Source of the DNA: Mycolicibacterium sp.
GTDB taxonomy: Bacteria; Actinomycetota; Actinomycetes; Mycobacteriales; Mycobacteriaceae
Length of the DNA: 64,000 nucleotides
Direction of reading: 5' to 3'
NCBI RefSeq assembly: GCF_016462545.1
Contig: NZ_JAEMTA010000001.1
Location: forward strand, 382,668 to 446,667
Part shown: positions 16,935-25,146 of the stretch, one piece after another
Position numbering within the stretch: the first letter of the stretch is position 1
Layout: each line of letters starts with the position of its first letter
Notes under the pieces: model-generated
Database searches by the model: none
The model's input: the letters and a program-made list of their open reading frames with translations, nothing else
Told to the model about the DNA's origin: nothing
Position numbers and translations under genes: made by a program

Positions 16935-17767
16935 CCGACGTGTTCGAAGCCGGCCACCCCGCACCCGACCCGCGAGGCGACTGGGCGCCCAGCCGTGGCG
17001 TCCTGATGAGCTATGCCTATCTCGGGTCGTGCCCGCAGGCGATAGACCGCACGCACGCGCGGAACGTACTACGGCTCCGAGAGGACCTCCGCACATCCGC
17101 CGGTGCGGTCACGGCAGCGCCGTTGGCCATTGCGATGCTCGACGCGGCGGTGGTCAACGTCGAATCGATGCACGTTCGTGCGGTCACGCAGGTCGACGTC
17201 ACCGTCGTTGACTGCGCGCTCGACGTCGAGCGGGTGCTGTTGGCGGGGGCGATCACCGCCGAAGCCCGTTCGCAATTGTTCACCGAGGCCGCGATCTCCG
17301 ACGCGGACGAGCCGGACCGTCGGATCGGCTTCGGCACCGCCAATTGGGCGGTGGTGGGCACGACACCGCAACGCTTCTGCTTTCCGGAACCGGCTGCCGT
17401 CCTCCCCGACGCCGGTGCACTCCCGCCGCTGTGGCATGCCTATTCGGCTCGGCGCCGATTCGACGGGCTGCTCGAAATCCCCCGTTTGCAGGACGTTGGT
17501 GCCGAGCGACTGCACCACGCTCCGATGCTGGTGGTGGCCGAAGCGGTGGCGTTGGAACATGCTGCAGAGACGCTGGGTAGCGACCAGCTATCGGTCGATT
17601 CCCTGAGCATGTCACTCGTCGCTCCCGGCCGGGTCGGACCGTTCATTGCGACGCCGGTGTTCAGCGCGGTCGACACCGAAACGGTCGGCTGTCGGGTGGA
17701 GTTGCGCGATGCCGGCTGGGACGACTGTCTGGTGGCTGCCGCATTCGTCCGCATGCAGTCCTACTGA
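16931..17767 (+). CDS. double-hotdog acyl-CoA thioesterase-like protein
   Basis: This 278-aa protein is probably two consecutive hotdog domains. The N-terminal half contains LAIAMLDAAVVNVES (central helix) and strands VRAVTQVDVTVVDC. The C-terminal half has LSVDSLSMSLVAPGRVGPFIA and an end strand CLVAAAFVRMQ. Similar proteins are annotated as PaaI/thioesterase-like, but I see no canonical catalytic HGG motif, so activity is uncertain. It has the same layout as the 34001-34828 product, and both lie directly beside a FadR-type GntR gene. It is the last enzyme gene of the 12471 operon. Confidence 0.6.
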   Translation: MTDVFEAGHPAPDPRGDWAPSRGVLMSYAYLGSCPQAIDRTHARNVLRLREDLRTSAGAVTAAPLAIAMLDAAVVNVESMHVRAVTQVDVTVVDCALDVERVLLAGAITAEARSQLFTEAAISDADEPDRRIGFGTANWAVVGTTPQRFCFPEPAAVLPDAGALPPLWHAYSARRRFDGLLEIPRLQDVGAERLHHAPMLVVAEAVALEHAAETLGSDQLSVDSLSMSLVAPGRVGPFIATPVFSAVDTETVGCRVELRDAGWDDCLVAAAFVRMQSY

Positions 17768-17790
17768 TCGGACGTCGCTACTCTTGAGCG

Positions 17791-18528
17791 ATGGCCTCAC
17801 CCGCGGTTCCGAAGGCGGCGGAGGTCGTCGTGGCCACGCTGCGGCGGCGAATCATCCTCGGCCTCCTCGCCGAAGGCGACGTACTGCCAAGCGAGGACGA
17901 TCTCCTCGTCGAGCTTGGTGTTTCCAAACCCACATTGAGACAAGCTATTCGAATCCTCGAGTCCGAGTCCTTGGTCACGGTCCGCAGGGGCGCGCACGGG
18001 GGGATTCACGTCAGCGTGCCGACGGTGGAGACCGCTGCCGGGTATGCCGCTACGGTGCTGGAGTACCGCGGCGCGACGACCGCGGACCTCTTCGAAGCGG
18101 CCGTCGCACTCGAGGGCCCGTGTGCGGCCATGTTGGCGCGTCGGCGCACCCCGGACCAGCTGGCGCGTCTGCGCGCCGCGGCCACCGAGGATGCCACCAT
18201 CACCGAGCCACAGACCTTGCTGCAGCGCGAGAACGACTTTCACCGCCTGGTTCTCGACTTCGCGGGTAATGCGACCCTGCAGGTGCTGTGCGCGATCGTC
18301 CGGGAGATCATCGATGCGGCCACCAGTCGATATCTGACCGGTACTCGACCCGATGTTCACGGCCCGGCGGTCGCGGCGGGCGCTCGTGCCCACGGGCGAT
18401 TCGTCGATCTGGTCGAGAGGCGGGAGGCGGAGGCCGCAGAAGTGTTGTGGAGCAAACATATTCGCGCCACCGCCGCCCGCGTTCGTGATGCGGGTGGCGC
18501 CGACCGGGTGATCGACATCTTCGGCTGA
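17791..18528 (+). CDS. GntR/FadR-family transcriptional regulator
   Basis: This 245-aa regulator has a winged HTH at residues 1-75 (LPSEDDLLVELGVSKPTLRQ, then RILESESLVTVRRGAHGG) and a C-terminal FCD helical domain that binds acyl-CoA or small acids. FCD metal-binding His candidates are in ENDFHRLV and SKHIRAT. It starts 23 nt after the hotdog gene and may be co-transcribed. Its recognition region resembles those of the next gene and of the 34825-35565 product, so the three may have related operators. Confidence 0.88.
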   Translation: MASPAVPKAAEVVVATLRRRIILGLLAEGDVLPSEDDLLVELGVSKPTLRQAIRILESESLVTVRRGAHGGIHVSVPTVETAAGYAATVLEYRGATTADLFEAAVALEGPCAAMLARRRTPDQLARLRAAATEDATITEPQTLLQRENDFHRLVLDFAGNATLQVLCAIVREIIDAATSRYLTGTRPDVHGPAVAAGARAHGRFVDLVERREAEAAEVLWSKHIRATAARVRDAGGADRVIDIFG

Positions 18529-18543
18529 GCAGGTTCATCAGCT

Positions 18544-18560
18544 ATATCATCTACCGATAT
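18544..18560. promoter_or_regulatory. ATATC-N7-GATAT inverted repeat at regulator start
   Basis: This imperfect dyad (ATATC, 7 nt, GATAT) overlaps the ATG at 18559. A TATCAT hexamer (18545-18550) would place a leaderless start at that ATG. The half ACCGATAT, read on the other strand as ATATCGGT, recurs at 61801. It could be an autoregulatory GntR site. Confidence 0.4.
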
Positions 18561-19329
18561 GTACCCCCGAGCCGCCGGACCGTCCGGTCGTAGGTCGTCG
18601 GTGGTGTCCGTGCCGAAGGCCAGTGCGCTCATCGCGGCGAACCTTCGCCGTCGGATCGTGATGGGCGATCTCACGCCCGGGCAGACGTTGCCGAGTGAGA
18701 CGACTCTGATGGCGGAGTTCGGCGTGTCCCGGCCCACGTTGCGGGAGGCCTTCCGCATCTTGGAGGCCGAATCCATCATCACCGTGGTGCGGGGACCGCG
18801 GGGTGGAGCGAAGGTGCTGGAACCCGACGGGTCGATGGCGGCGCGGTACACCGGGACGCTGCTGCAATATCGGGGCACCCCGCTCAGTGACTTATATCGG
18901 GCCCGCACGGAGATCGAGGTGTCTGCCGTCGGGATGATCGCCGTCCGAGGCACGGGATCCGTTCGGCCGCTGCGGGATTTGGTGCTCGACGGTGATGGCA
19001 TCGTGGACGACGAGGAGGCGTTCGCGGACTACAGCCTGCGGTTCCATCTCGCGGTCGTCGAGACAGCAGGCAGTACGACATTGGCCGTGCTGGCGCGGAT
19101 GCTCTTCGAGATCGTCGAGACGCACAACGCGTTGTTCATCGCCTCGCACGAACCGGGGTTCGAGCGGCCGGTGAACAAGACCGCCCAGAGGGCGTACCGA
19201 AAACTCGTCAAGCTGCTGCAGGCAGGCGATGGTGCGGCGGCGCAACGACACTGGCGCCGGCATCTCGAAGCCGTCGAGCGGTTCATGGTCGGTCAATCCG
19301 ACGCCACCTTGGTCGAGGTGCTGAGCTGA
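18559..19329 (+). CDS. GntR/FadR-family transcriptional regulator
   Basis: This 256-aa second, tandem FadR-type regulator has wHTH LPSETTLMAEFGVSRPTLRE, RILEAESIITVVRGPRGG and an FCD domain with SLRFHLAVVETAGSTTL. It starts at ATG 18559 inside an inverted repeat; a shorter start near VPKASAL (GTG, around 18610) would give a more typical N-terminus. The HTH and wing are close to the 34825-35565 regulator, suggesting duplication. Its 3' end overlaps the convergent FadD gene by 37 nt. Confidence 0.88.
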   Translation: MYPRAAGPSGRRSSVVSVPKASALIAANLRRRIVMGDLTPGQTLPSETTLMAEFGVSRPTLREAFRILEAESIITVVRGPRGGAKVLEPDGSMAARYTGTLLQYRGTPLSDLYRARTEIEVSAVGMIAVRGTGSVRPLRDLVLDGDGIVDDEEAFADYSLRFHLAVVETAGSTTLAVLARMLFEIVETHNALFIASHEPGFERPVNKTAQRAYRKLVKLLQAGDGAAAQRHWRRHLEAVERFMVGQSDATLVEVLS

Positions 19330-20753
19330 GGGTCACCCTCGGTCAGCCAGCGACGGAGATCGGCGCGTCGCAGCTTTCCGGCGGGGGTGCGTGGAAGCCG
19401 GGTGACGAAATGGTAGGAGCGCGGGCGCTTGTAGGTCGCGAGCCGGGTCCGCACCCACGCATCTAGTTGCGCCGCATCGACATCTGGATCGGCAACCAGG
19501 TACGCGATCGGCACCTGACCCGCCCGCGGGTCTGGTCGTCCTATTACACCGACGTCATGAACTCCTGGATGCTCGGACAGGACCAGCTCGACTTCCGTGG
19601 GCGCCACCTGAAAGCCAGACGCCTTGATCATGTCCTTGATGCGGTCGACGATCCACAGCCGCCCGTCCGGATCGATCCTGGCCACGTCGCCCGTGCGGAA
19701 CCAGCCGTCCCGGGTGAAGGACTCGGAGTCGGCGCCGGCGTAACCGGAGGCCACGCTGGGTCCGCGGACCTCGAGCTCGCCGCTCTGGTCAATCCGCAAC
19801 TCGGTGCCGATCGTCGCGTAGCCGGGGGAATTCAGCGACCACTTCTCGACCTCGTGGACCGGATTGAAGGCGACCATCATGGCTTCTGTCATGCCGTACG
19901 AGCAGAGGAACCCGACTCCGGTCCGGGCTGAGATGCGTTGTGCGAGTTCTGGTGGGACGGCGCTACCGCCCCACATGAAGAAGCGCAGCGAGGCGAAGGT
20001 CTCCGGATCGAGGTCCGTCCGGCCGGCGAGCTCGTGGGCGACCGCGCCGGCCATCGGCCAGATCGTTACGCCATCCTGCTGTAGGTGTAGCAGCGATTCA
20101 TCGAGGTCGAAGCGACGGAACAACGCGAGTTCGGCGCCGGCGCTGAGCGCCGCCGCACTCATCGTGGTGCCGAAGATGTGGCAGAGGGGCAACGCCACCT
20201 GAAGCCGGTCGTGTTCGGTCAAGGCCAGATGGTGACGCAACTGGTGGATGGCGCCACAGAGGCTTTCGTCGGTGTGGACGACGGCCTTCGGCAGTCCCGT
20301 CGTACCGGATGAAAAGGGTAGATAGCGTGGAGATCCCGAGACGTCGGACGGTCGAGGCGTGGGAGCGGCCTCGTTGTCGAACAGCTCCGCGACCGGTATC
20401 GCAGGGGTCAGACCCTCGACCGCGTCGGCGAACCGCGGTCCGTAGATCACGGCTCGTGCCTCGGCGGCGTGCGCCGCACGGATCAGCTCGGGTCGGGTCC
20501 AGTAGGGGTTGGGCGTGACGAATGCCGAACCCACCCGAGCCAACGCGTACTGGGCGATCAGATATTCGGGGCTGTTCTCGAGGAGCAGCAGCACCCGGGT
20601 TCCGGTGCCCACCCCGGCGGCGGCGAGGTTCGCCGCCGCCACGATGACGCCCGAACGCAATCGCTCGAAGGACCAGCGCTCACCCTCGAAGGTCAGCGCC
20701 GTCCGGTCCGGCCAGCGGGCGGCCGCGTCGTCGAGCAGCCCCGAGAAGGACAC
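19293..20753 (-). CDS. acyl-CoA synthetase (AMP-binding, FadD-like)
   Basis: This 486-aa ligase is short for the family. P-loop PFSSGTTGLPKAVV lies near residue 147, CSYGMTEAMMVAF near 285, FRTGDVARIDPDGRLWIVDR near 365 and the catalytic-Lys segment TPAGKLRRADLR near 465. It starts at GTG 20753, 2 nt after the end of the upstream gene, and is the last gene of the FadE/CoA-transferase/unknown/FadD minus-strand operon. Its 3' end runs 37 nt into the convergent GntR gene. Confidence 0.9.
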   Translation of the reverse strand: MSFSGLLDDAAARWPDRTALTFEGERWSFERLRSGVIVAAANLAAAGVGTGTRVLLLLENSPEYLIAQYALARVGSAFVTPNPYWTRPELIRAAHAAEARAVIYGPRFADAVEGLTPAIPVAELFDNEAAPTPRPSDVSGSPRYLPFSSGTTGLPKAVVHTDESLCGAIHQLRHHLALTEHDRLQVALPLCHIFGTTMSAAALSAGAELALFRRFDLDESLLHLQQDGVTIWPMAGAVAHELAGRTDLDPETFASLRFFMWGGSAVPPELAQRISARTGVGFLCSYGMTEAMMVAFNPVHEVEKWSLNSPGYATIGTELRIDQSGELEVRGPSVASGYAGADSESFTRDGWFRTGDVARIDPDGRLWIVDRIKDMIKASGFQVAPTEVELVLSEHPGVHDVGVIGRPDPRAGQVPIAYLVADPDVDAAQLDAWVRTRLATYKRPRSYHFVTRLPRTPAGKLRRADLRRWLTEGDPQLSTSTKVASD

Positions 20754-20755
20754 CG

Positions 20756-21808
20756 CTATCGCGGTCGCCGTCGCTCACCCGCGGCGGGTACCGACTCTCC
20801 CCAGGCCATGTGCACCTCGGGAATTCGGGTGTCGTCGACCCGGTGCATGAAGCCCTCCTGCTGGGGGTTGGGCATCTTGCCGAGGCCCTGCATCCGCCCC
20901 TGCGGATCCGGTTCGCACACCCAGCGCACGCCGTCGATCTCGTAGTTGATGCCGTCGTGCCAGTACCCGTCGTCGGCCCGGGTGATGACGGCGTCCATCT
21001 TGCGCGCCGAGGTGACGTTGCCAGCGCTGTCGGCGATCACGCCGACGTGAAAGTCGCCCTGCCCGAAGAGGAAGTGGCCGACCTCGAAGCTTCCGTCATC
21101 CCACTCGTTCGCCCACGAGTACCAGGTCAGATAGTCGGCCGCCAGAAGCGGATCCCGGTGCACGTAGAGCTGACCGCCCGGCGGCATCCACGCCTCCTCC
21201 CAGAACAGGAAGCCACGCACCGGCTTGCCGGCCAGCTGGCCGTCGACGAGCCAGGTGTGGCTGATGTAGAGCAGCGAAGCCTCCTGCCCCGGTACGTACC
21301 ACTGCAGGGGCGGAACCACGATCTGGCCGGTGACGTCGAGTACGTCCTCCTCGGTGTAGGAGAACTCGTTCTCCGATAGCACCAACTCCATCCTCCGTCC
21401 GGGTGCGCCTTCGGCCGAGGCCAAGCGCACGGCGTTCTCACCGTGCGGGTGCCGCTTGATGTCAGTGCTGTCGGCCGCGCCGCGCGGCTCTCGCCGGAGC
21501 TGCAGTTGGCCCTCCTCGGTACCGCTCGAGACGACGAGCAGCTTGCCTCCGAGCGACTTGCCGTCACCCTGCGCCGCGCCGGGCGGAGCGATGCGGCGCA
21601 TCACGGAGTACAGCACGCCGTCGTCATCGCGAAGGGTGCCCCACATGTAGCCGGCCTCGCGCTCCAGGCCGAGGATCGGCTCGTCGGAGAGGAACTCCGC
21701 TGCGTCGAAGCGGCGTCCGGAGGCCAACGCGGCGTGATTGAAGCTACCCGTCGAGCCGAGCTCGACACCTGAGCCGGAATATGTTGTCACCATCTGGTTC
21801 TCATCCAA
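20756..21808 (-). CDS. uncharacterised conserved 350-aa protein
   Basis: I do not recognise the family with certainty. The protein has no signal peptide, no membrane helix and is rich in predicted beta strands with many Trp and Tyr (LYISHTWLVDGQLAGKPV, FLFWEEAWMPPGG, WYSWANEWDDGSFEVGHFLF). Large beta-barrel proteins of the lipocalin/AttH/CrtC type look like this, which could mean lipid or terpenoid binding or hydration, but no catalytic motif is evident. It starts at ATG 21808, with ATG 21793 an alternative, 13 nt after the CoA-transferase gene. Its place between CoA-transferase and FadD suggests a role in the same pathway. Confidence 0.7.
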   Translation of the reverse strand: MDENQMVTTYSGSGVELGSTGSFNHAALASGRRFDAAEFLSDEPILGLEREAGYMWGTLRDDDGVLYSVMRRIAPPGAAQGDGKSLGGKLLVVSSGTEEGQLQLRREPRGAADSTDIKRHPHGENAVRLASAEGAPGRRMELVLSENEFSYTEEDVLDVTGQIVVPPLQWYVPGQEASLLYISHTWLVDGQLAGKPVRGFLFWEEAWMPPGGQLYVHRDPLLAADYLTWYSWANEWDDGSFEVGHFLFGQGDFHVGVIADSAGNVTSARKMDAVITRADDGYWHDGINYEIDGVRWVCEPDPQGRMQGLGKMPNPQQEGFMHRVDDTRIPEVHMAWGESVPAAGERRRPR

Positions 21809-21821
21809 TCTCTCGCTTTGG

Positions 21822-23039
21822 TCAGATCGCTCCGCGGGTGCGAAGCTGGGCTATTTCGTCCGATGTCTTGCCGAGGAGCTGGGTCAGGATCTCGTCGGTG
21901 TGCTCACCGAGCAGTGGCGGCGGGGTGTACGTCGTTGCCGCGGCGTCCGGAGTGCGGATCGGGTTGGCGATGAGGTCGATCGGTCCGGCGGTGGGGTGCT
22001 CGACCGTGGTGCGGAGCCCGCGATGCTGGACCTGTGGATTGGCGAAGACCGCGTCCATGGTGTTCACCGGGCTCACCGGTACGTCGGCCTCCTCCAGGGC
22101 TGAGACCCAGTGCGCGACGGATCGCTGCGCGAAGATGGCGTTGAGTGTCTCCAGTACGAGGTCGCGGTTGGCGATCCGGGCCGAAACGCTCGCGAAGCGG
22201 GGATCGTCGGCCAGTTCCGGCCGGCCGAGCGCCTTTGCCAACGCGGACCACTGGCCCGCCGTGCTGGCGACGACGAAGATCTCACCGCCCTCGCATGCGA
22301 ACGCCTGCGAGGGAATGCCGCCGAACCCGCCGTTGCCCCGTCGTGGTGCGGCGACGCCGGAGACCAGGTAGTTCTGGGCGTAGTGCGACAGTGCGGCCAC
22401 CCCGCAGTCCAGCAGGGCGAGATCGATGAATCGACCTCGGCCACTGATCGTGTCGCGGTGGCGCAACGCCGCGAGGATGGCCGTCGAGGCATAGAGCCCC
22501 GTGAGGACGTCCACCATCGAGACGCCGACCTTCATCGGTCCGGCCCCGGGCTCGCCGTCGGGTACGCCGGAGACGCTCATCATGCCGCTCATCGCCTGGA
22601 AGACACCGTCGTAACCGGCCCGATCAGCGTACGGTCCGTCCTGACCGAACCCCGTCACCGAGCAGTAGACCAGCCGCGGATTGAGCTCGGCCAGAGCGTC
22701 ATATCCCAACCCGTACTTGTCCAATACACCGTGCCGGTAGTTCTCCACCAGCACGTCCGAGGTTGCGGCCAACTCACGAATGAGGTCTGCACCCTCCTTC
22801 GACGCATGATCGATGGTGATCGATCGCTTGTTGCGGTTGGCGCTGAGGTAGAAGCCGGACTCCGCCCCGCCGGGCTCCTCCAGAAAGGGCGGGCCGTACT
22901 GGCGAGCGTCGTCACCGGTGCCGGGCCGCTCGACCTTGATCACGTCGGCGCCGAGATCGCCCAGGAGCTGAGTGGCGAACGGCGCAGCGAGGATTCGGCT
23001 CAGATCGAGCACCCGGATGCCGTCGAGCGGACCACTCAT
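21822..23039 (-). CDS. family III CoA-transferase (CaiB/BaiF-like)
   Basis: This 405-aa formyl-CoA transferase-type protein moves CoA from a donor acyl-CoA to a carboxylate through enzyme-bound Asp anhydrides. It has the N-terminal GIRVLDLSRILAAPFATQLLGDLGADVIKVE, FYLSANRNKRSI and the catalytic Asp in VSMVDVLTGLYA near residue 177. Its start overlaps the stop of the upstream acyl-CoA dehydrogenase by 4 nt (ATGA). A second member lies at 40659-41870. Confidence 0.9.
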   Translation of the reverse strand: MSGPLDGIRVLDLSRILAAPFATQLLGDLGADVIKVERPGTGDDARQYGPPFLEEPGGAESGFYLSANRNKRSITIDHASKEGADLIRELAATSDVLVENYRHGVLDKYGLGYDALAELNPRLVYCSVTGFGQDGPYADRAGYDGVFQAMSGMMSVSGVPDGEPGAGPMKVGVSMVDVLTGLYASTAILAALRHRDTISGRGRFIDLALLDCGVAALSHYAQNYLVSGVAAPRRGNGGFGGIPSQAFACEGGEIFVVASTAGQWSALAKALGRPELADDPRFASVSARIANRDLVLETLNAIFAQRSVAHWVSALEEADVPVSPVNTMDAVFANPQVQHRGLRTTVEHPTAGPIDLIANPIRTPDAAATTYTPPPLLGEHTDEILTQLLGKTSDEIAQLRTRGAI

Positions 23040-24259
23040 GAGCCGACTTTCGGCTCGCGCGGCATGCCCAGGACGCGCTCGCTGATGATGTTCTTCTGGA
23101 TCTCACTCGTCCCGGCGTAGATGGTCTCGGCCCTGGCCCGGACGAACGCCCGCCGCATCCCCGTCGAAACCTGGTCGGGGCCCGTCTCCCAGGCGGTGCC
23201 CAGGAGTGCATCTGGACCGAGAACGTCCATCGCGATCTCGGTGAACGACTGGTGCCATCGAGACCAGTAGTACTTGCCGATCGATGCCTCCGGTCCGAAC
23301 TCGCCATCGATGAGCGCCCGGGCCAGTGTCCTGGTGTTGTTGTAGCCCATGATCTCCAGCCCGATGTAGGCGTCGACGAGCCGATCACGCAGCACGGGGT
23401 CGGCTGAGGCGCGGCGATGCTTGGCGAGTTCCCGGAGCTCGCGCATCTCCCGGACGAAGGAGAACTGATAGTTGAGCACCGACGTGGCGCGTTCATGGCC
23501 GAGCGTCGTCATGGCGGCGGACCAGCCGGTTCCCGGAGCGCCCACGACGTTGTCGACCGAGGTCCTCGCACCGTCGAGGAACACACTGTTGAATCCGCTG
23601 TCGCCGAGCATGGTTCGGATCGGCGTCACTTCGACACCGGGCTGATCGAGCGGGATCAACATGTACGACAGGCCGGCATGGCGGACCGACCCCGGCTCGG
23701 TGCGCACGATGGCGAAGATCCAGTCGGCATGGTGCGCGAACGTGGTCCAGATCTTCTGCCCTGATACCACCCAGTCGTCACCGTCGCGGCTCGCCCGGCA
23801 GGCGACGTTCGCCAGGTCGGAACCGGCGTCGGGTTCGGAATAGCCCTGGCACCACACCACTTCGGCACGTGCCATTGGGGGGAGGAGCCGCTGCTTCTGT
23901 TCCTCGGTGCCGTGGGTGAGTACCGCGGGCGCCATCAGGGTCTCGCCGTGAAACGCGGCGCGCGGCGGTGCTCCGGCGCGCGCGTACTCGTAGGCGAACA
24001 CGATCTCCTGGGACAGAGTCGCCTCCCGCCCGCCGTACTCGTGCGGCCAGCTGAGGCCAAGCCAGCCGCCCGTCGCGAGTTCGGCCTCCCACGCCCGGCG
24101 AAGGTCCCAGTTGTCGTCGTCATCGGGCCCTCCGCGGTGCGTCTGGTCGCGGAAGTCTCCAATCAGGTGCTCGCCCAGCCACGTGCGAACCTCGTCTCGG
24201 AAGTCCACGTCAGCGCCGGAGAGCGGTAGCTCCGAGATCCCGTCGAGCGATGCCACCAT
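23036..24259 (-). CDS. acyl-CoA dehydrogenase (FadE)
   Basis: This 407-aa dehydrogenase has GYSEPDAGSDLANV and GQKIWTTFAHHADW (flavin contacts), the catalytic base in TLGHERATSV on helix G and the C-terminal IYAGTSEIQKNIISERVLGMP. The start is taken as ATG 24259. No Shine-Dalgarno is visible, and a TACTAT -10-like box ends 6 nt upstream, so a leaderless mRNA is likely. The ATACATGTAT operator covers that start codon. An earlier TTG (24274) would put the operator inside the coding region and is less likely. It is first in an operon with CoA-transferase, the unknown protein and FadD. Confidence 0.9.
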   Translation of the reverse strand: MVASLDGISELPLSGADVDFRDEVRTWLGEHLIGDFRDQTHRGGPDDDDNWDLRRAWEAELATGGWLGLSWPHEYGGREATLSQEIVFAYEYARAGAPPRAAFHGETLMAPAVLTHGTEEQKQRLLPPMARAEVVWCQGYSEPDAGSDLANVACRASRDGDDWVVSGQKIWTTFAHHADWIFAIVRTEPGSVRHAGLSYMLIPLDQPGVEVTPIRTMLGDSGFNSVFLDGARTSVDNVVGAPGTGWSAAMTTLGHERATSVLNYQFSFVREMRELRELAKHRRASADPVLRDRLVDAYIGLEIMGYNNTRTLARALIDGEFGPEASIGKYYWSRWHQSFTEIAMDVLGPDALLGTAWETGPDQVSTGMRRAFVRARAETIYAGTSEIQKNIISERVLGMPREPKVGS

Positions 24260-24269
24260 ACATGTATAG
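24256..24269. promoter_or_regulatory. ATACATGTAT-family operator, divergent promoter
   Basis: CCATACATGTATAG overlaps the start codon of the minus-strand acyl-CoA dehydrogenase (ATG 24259) and, on the plus strand, forms a TATAGT -10-like box ahead of the crotonase gene at 24344. Repressor binding here should block both directions. Sister sites are at 9443 and 12432. Confidence 0.65.
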
Positions 24270-24343
24270 TACAATCAGTTAACGATATAAATCGAGAGTC
24301 CGACGATATTGCCGATCCGTGTGCGAAGAAGAAGGAGGCGCCG

Positions 24344-25135
24344 GTGGCCGATCTCGAGTGGTCGATTCACGAGGGCGTCGGGACCATTACCCTCAACCGT
24401 CCCGACACCCGCAACGCCTTCACCTTCGAGATGGTCCGCGAGTGGGAACGCCTGCTGCGCGACGCCAGAACCGACGACGACGTTCGGGTGATCGTGCTGA
24501 CGGGGGCCGGCGACCGGGCGTTCTGTTCCGGGGTCGACCTGTCATCCATTTCCAATGCCAACCCCGATCTGACCCCGCTGCAACGCAAGGCGCAGCTGCA
24601 CGATGACATCCACCGGATCGCCCTCGCCCTCGAGGATCTCGACAAGCCGGTGGTCGCCGCCATCAACGGCGTCGCCGTCGGCGCCGGCCTCGACATGGCG
24701 TTGATGTGCGACATGCGCATCATGTCTACGTCTGCGCGGGTGTCCGAGGGCTACGTCAAGGTGGGGCTCACCCCCGGTGACGGCGGCTCGTTCTACCTTC
24801 CGAGGATCGTCGGCACCGCAAAGGCATTGGAACTTCTGCTCACCGGTGACTGGGTCGACGCCGAGGAGGCCCTGCGGATCGGACTGGTCAACCGGCTGGC
24901 AGCACCGGAGGACCTGGCGGCCGAGACCATCAGGTTCGCCCGGGTGATCGCCGACCACGCACCCGTGACCGTGCGGATGATCAAACGTGCCACCTACCAG
25001 TCGGCCAACACCGATCTGCGCACCGCACTCGACCTGGTGTCCTCACACTTCGCGGTCGTCGCTGCCACCGAGGACGCGGCCGAGGCGCTACAGGCCATGA
25101 AGGACAAGCGAACCCCTCAGTACCGCGGGCGATAG
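24344..25135 (+). CDS. crotonase-superfamily protein
   Basis: This 263-aa enoyl-CoA hydratase/isomerase-fold protein starts at GTG 24344 after GAAGGAGG. It has the oxyanion motifs GAGDRAFCSGVDLS and NGVAVGAGLDMALMCD. The first catalytic Glu of classical hydratases is Asp here (AGLDMA) and the second is Tyr (SEGYVKVG), with an Asp in GLTPGDGGSFYLPR. It may therefore be an isomerase or C-C bond enzyme rather than a hydratase. It is first in a seven-gene plus-strand operon. Confidence 0.88.
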   Translation: MADLEWSIHEGVGTITLNRPDTRNAFTFEMVREWERLLRDARTDDDVRVIVLTGAGDRAFCSGVDLSSISNANPDLTPLQRKAQLHDDIHRIALALEDLDKPVVAAINGVAVGAGLDMALMCDMRIMSTSARVSEGYVKVGLTPGDGGSFYLPRIVGTAKALELLLTGDWVDAEEALRIGLVNRLAAPEDLAAETIRFARVIADHAPVTVRMIKRATYQSANTDLRTALDLVSSHFAVVAATEDAAEALQAMKDKRTPQYRGR

Positions 25136-25146
25136 GAGCCAAGACC

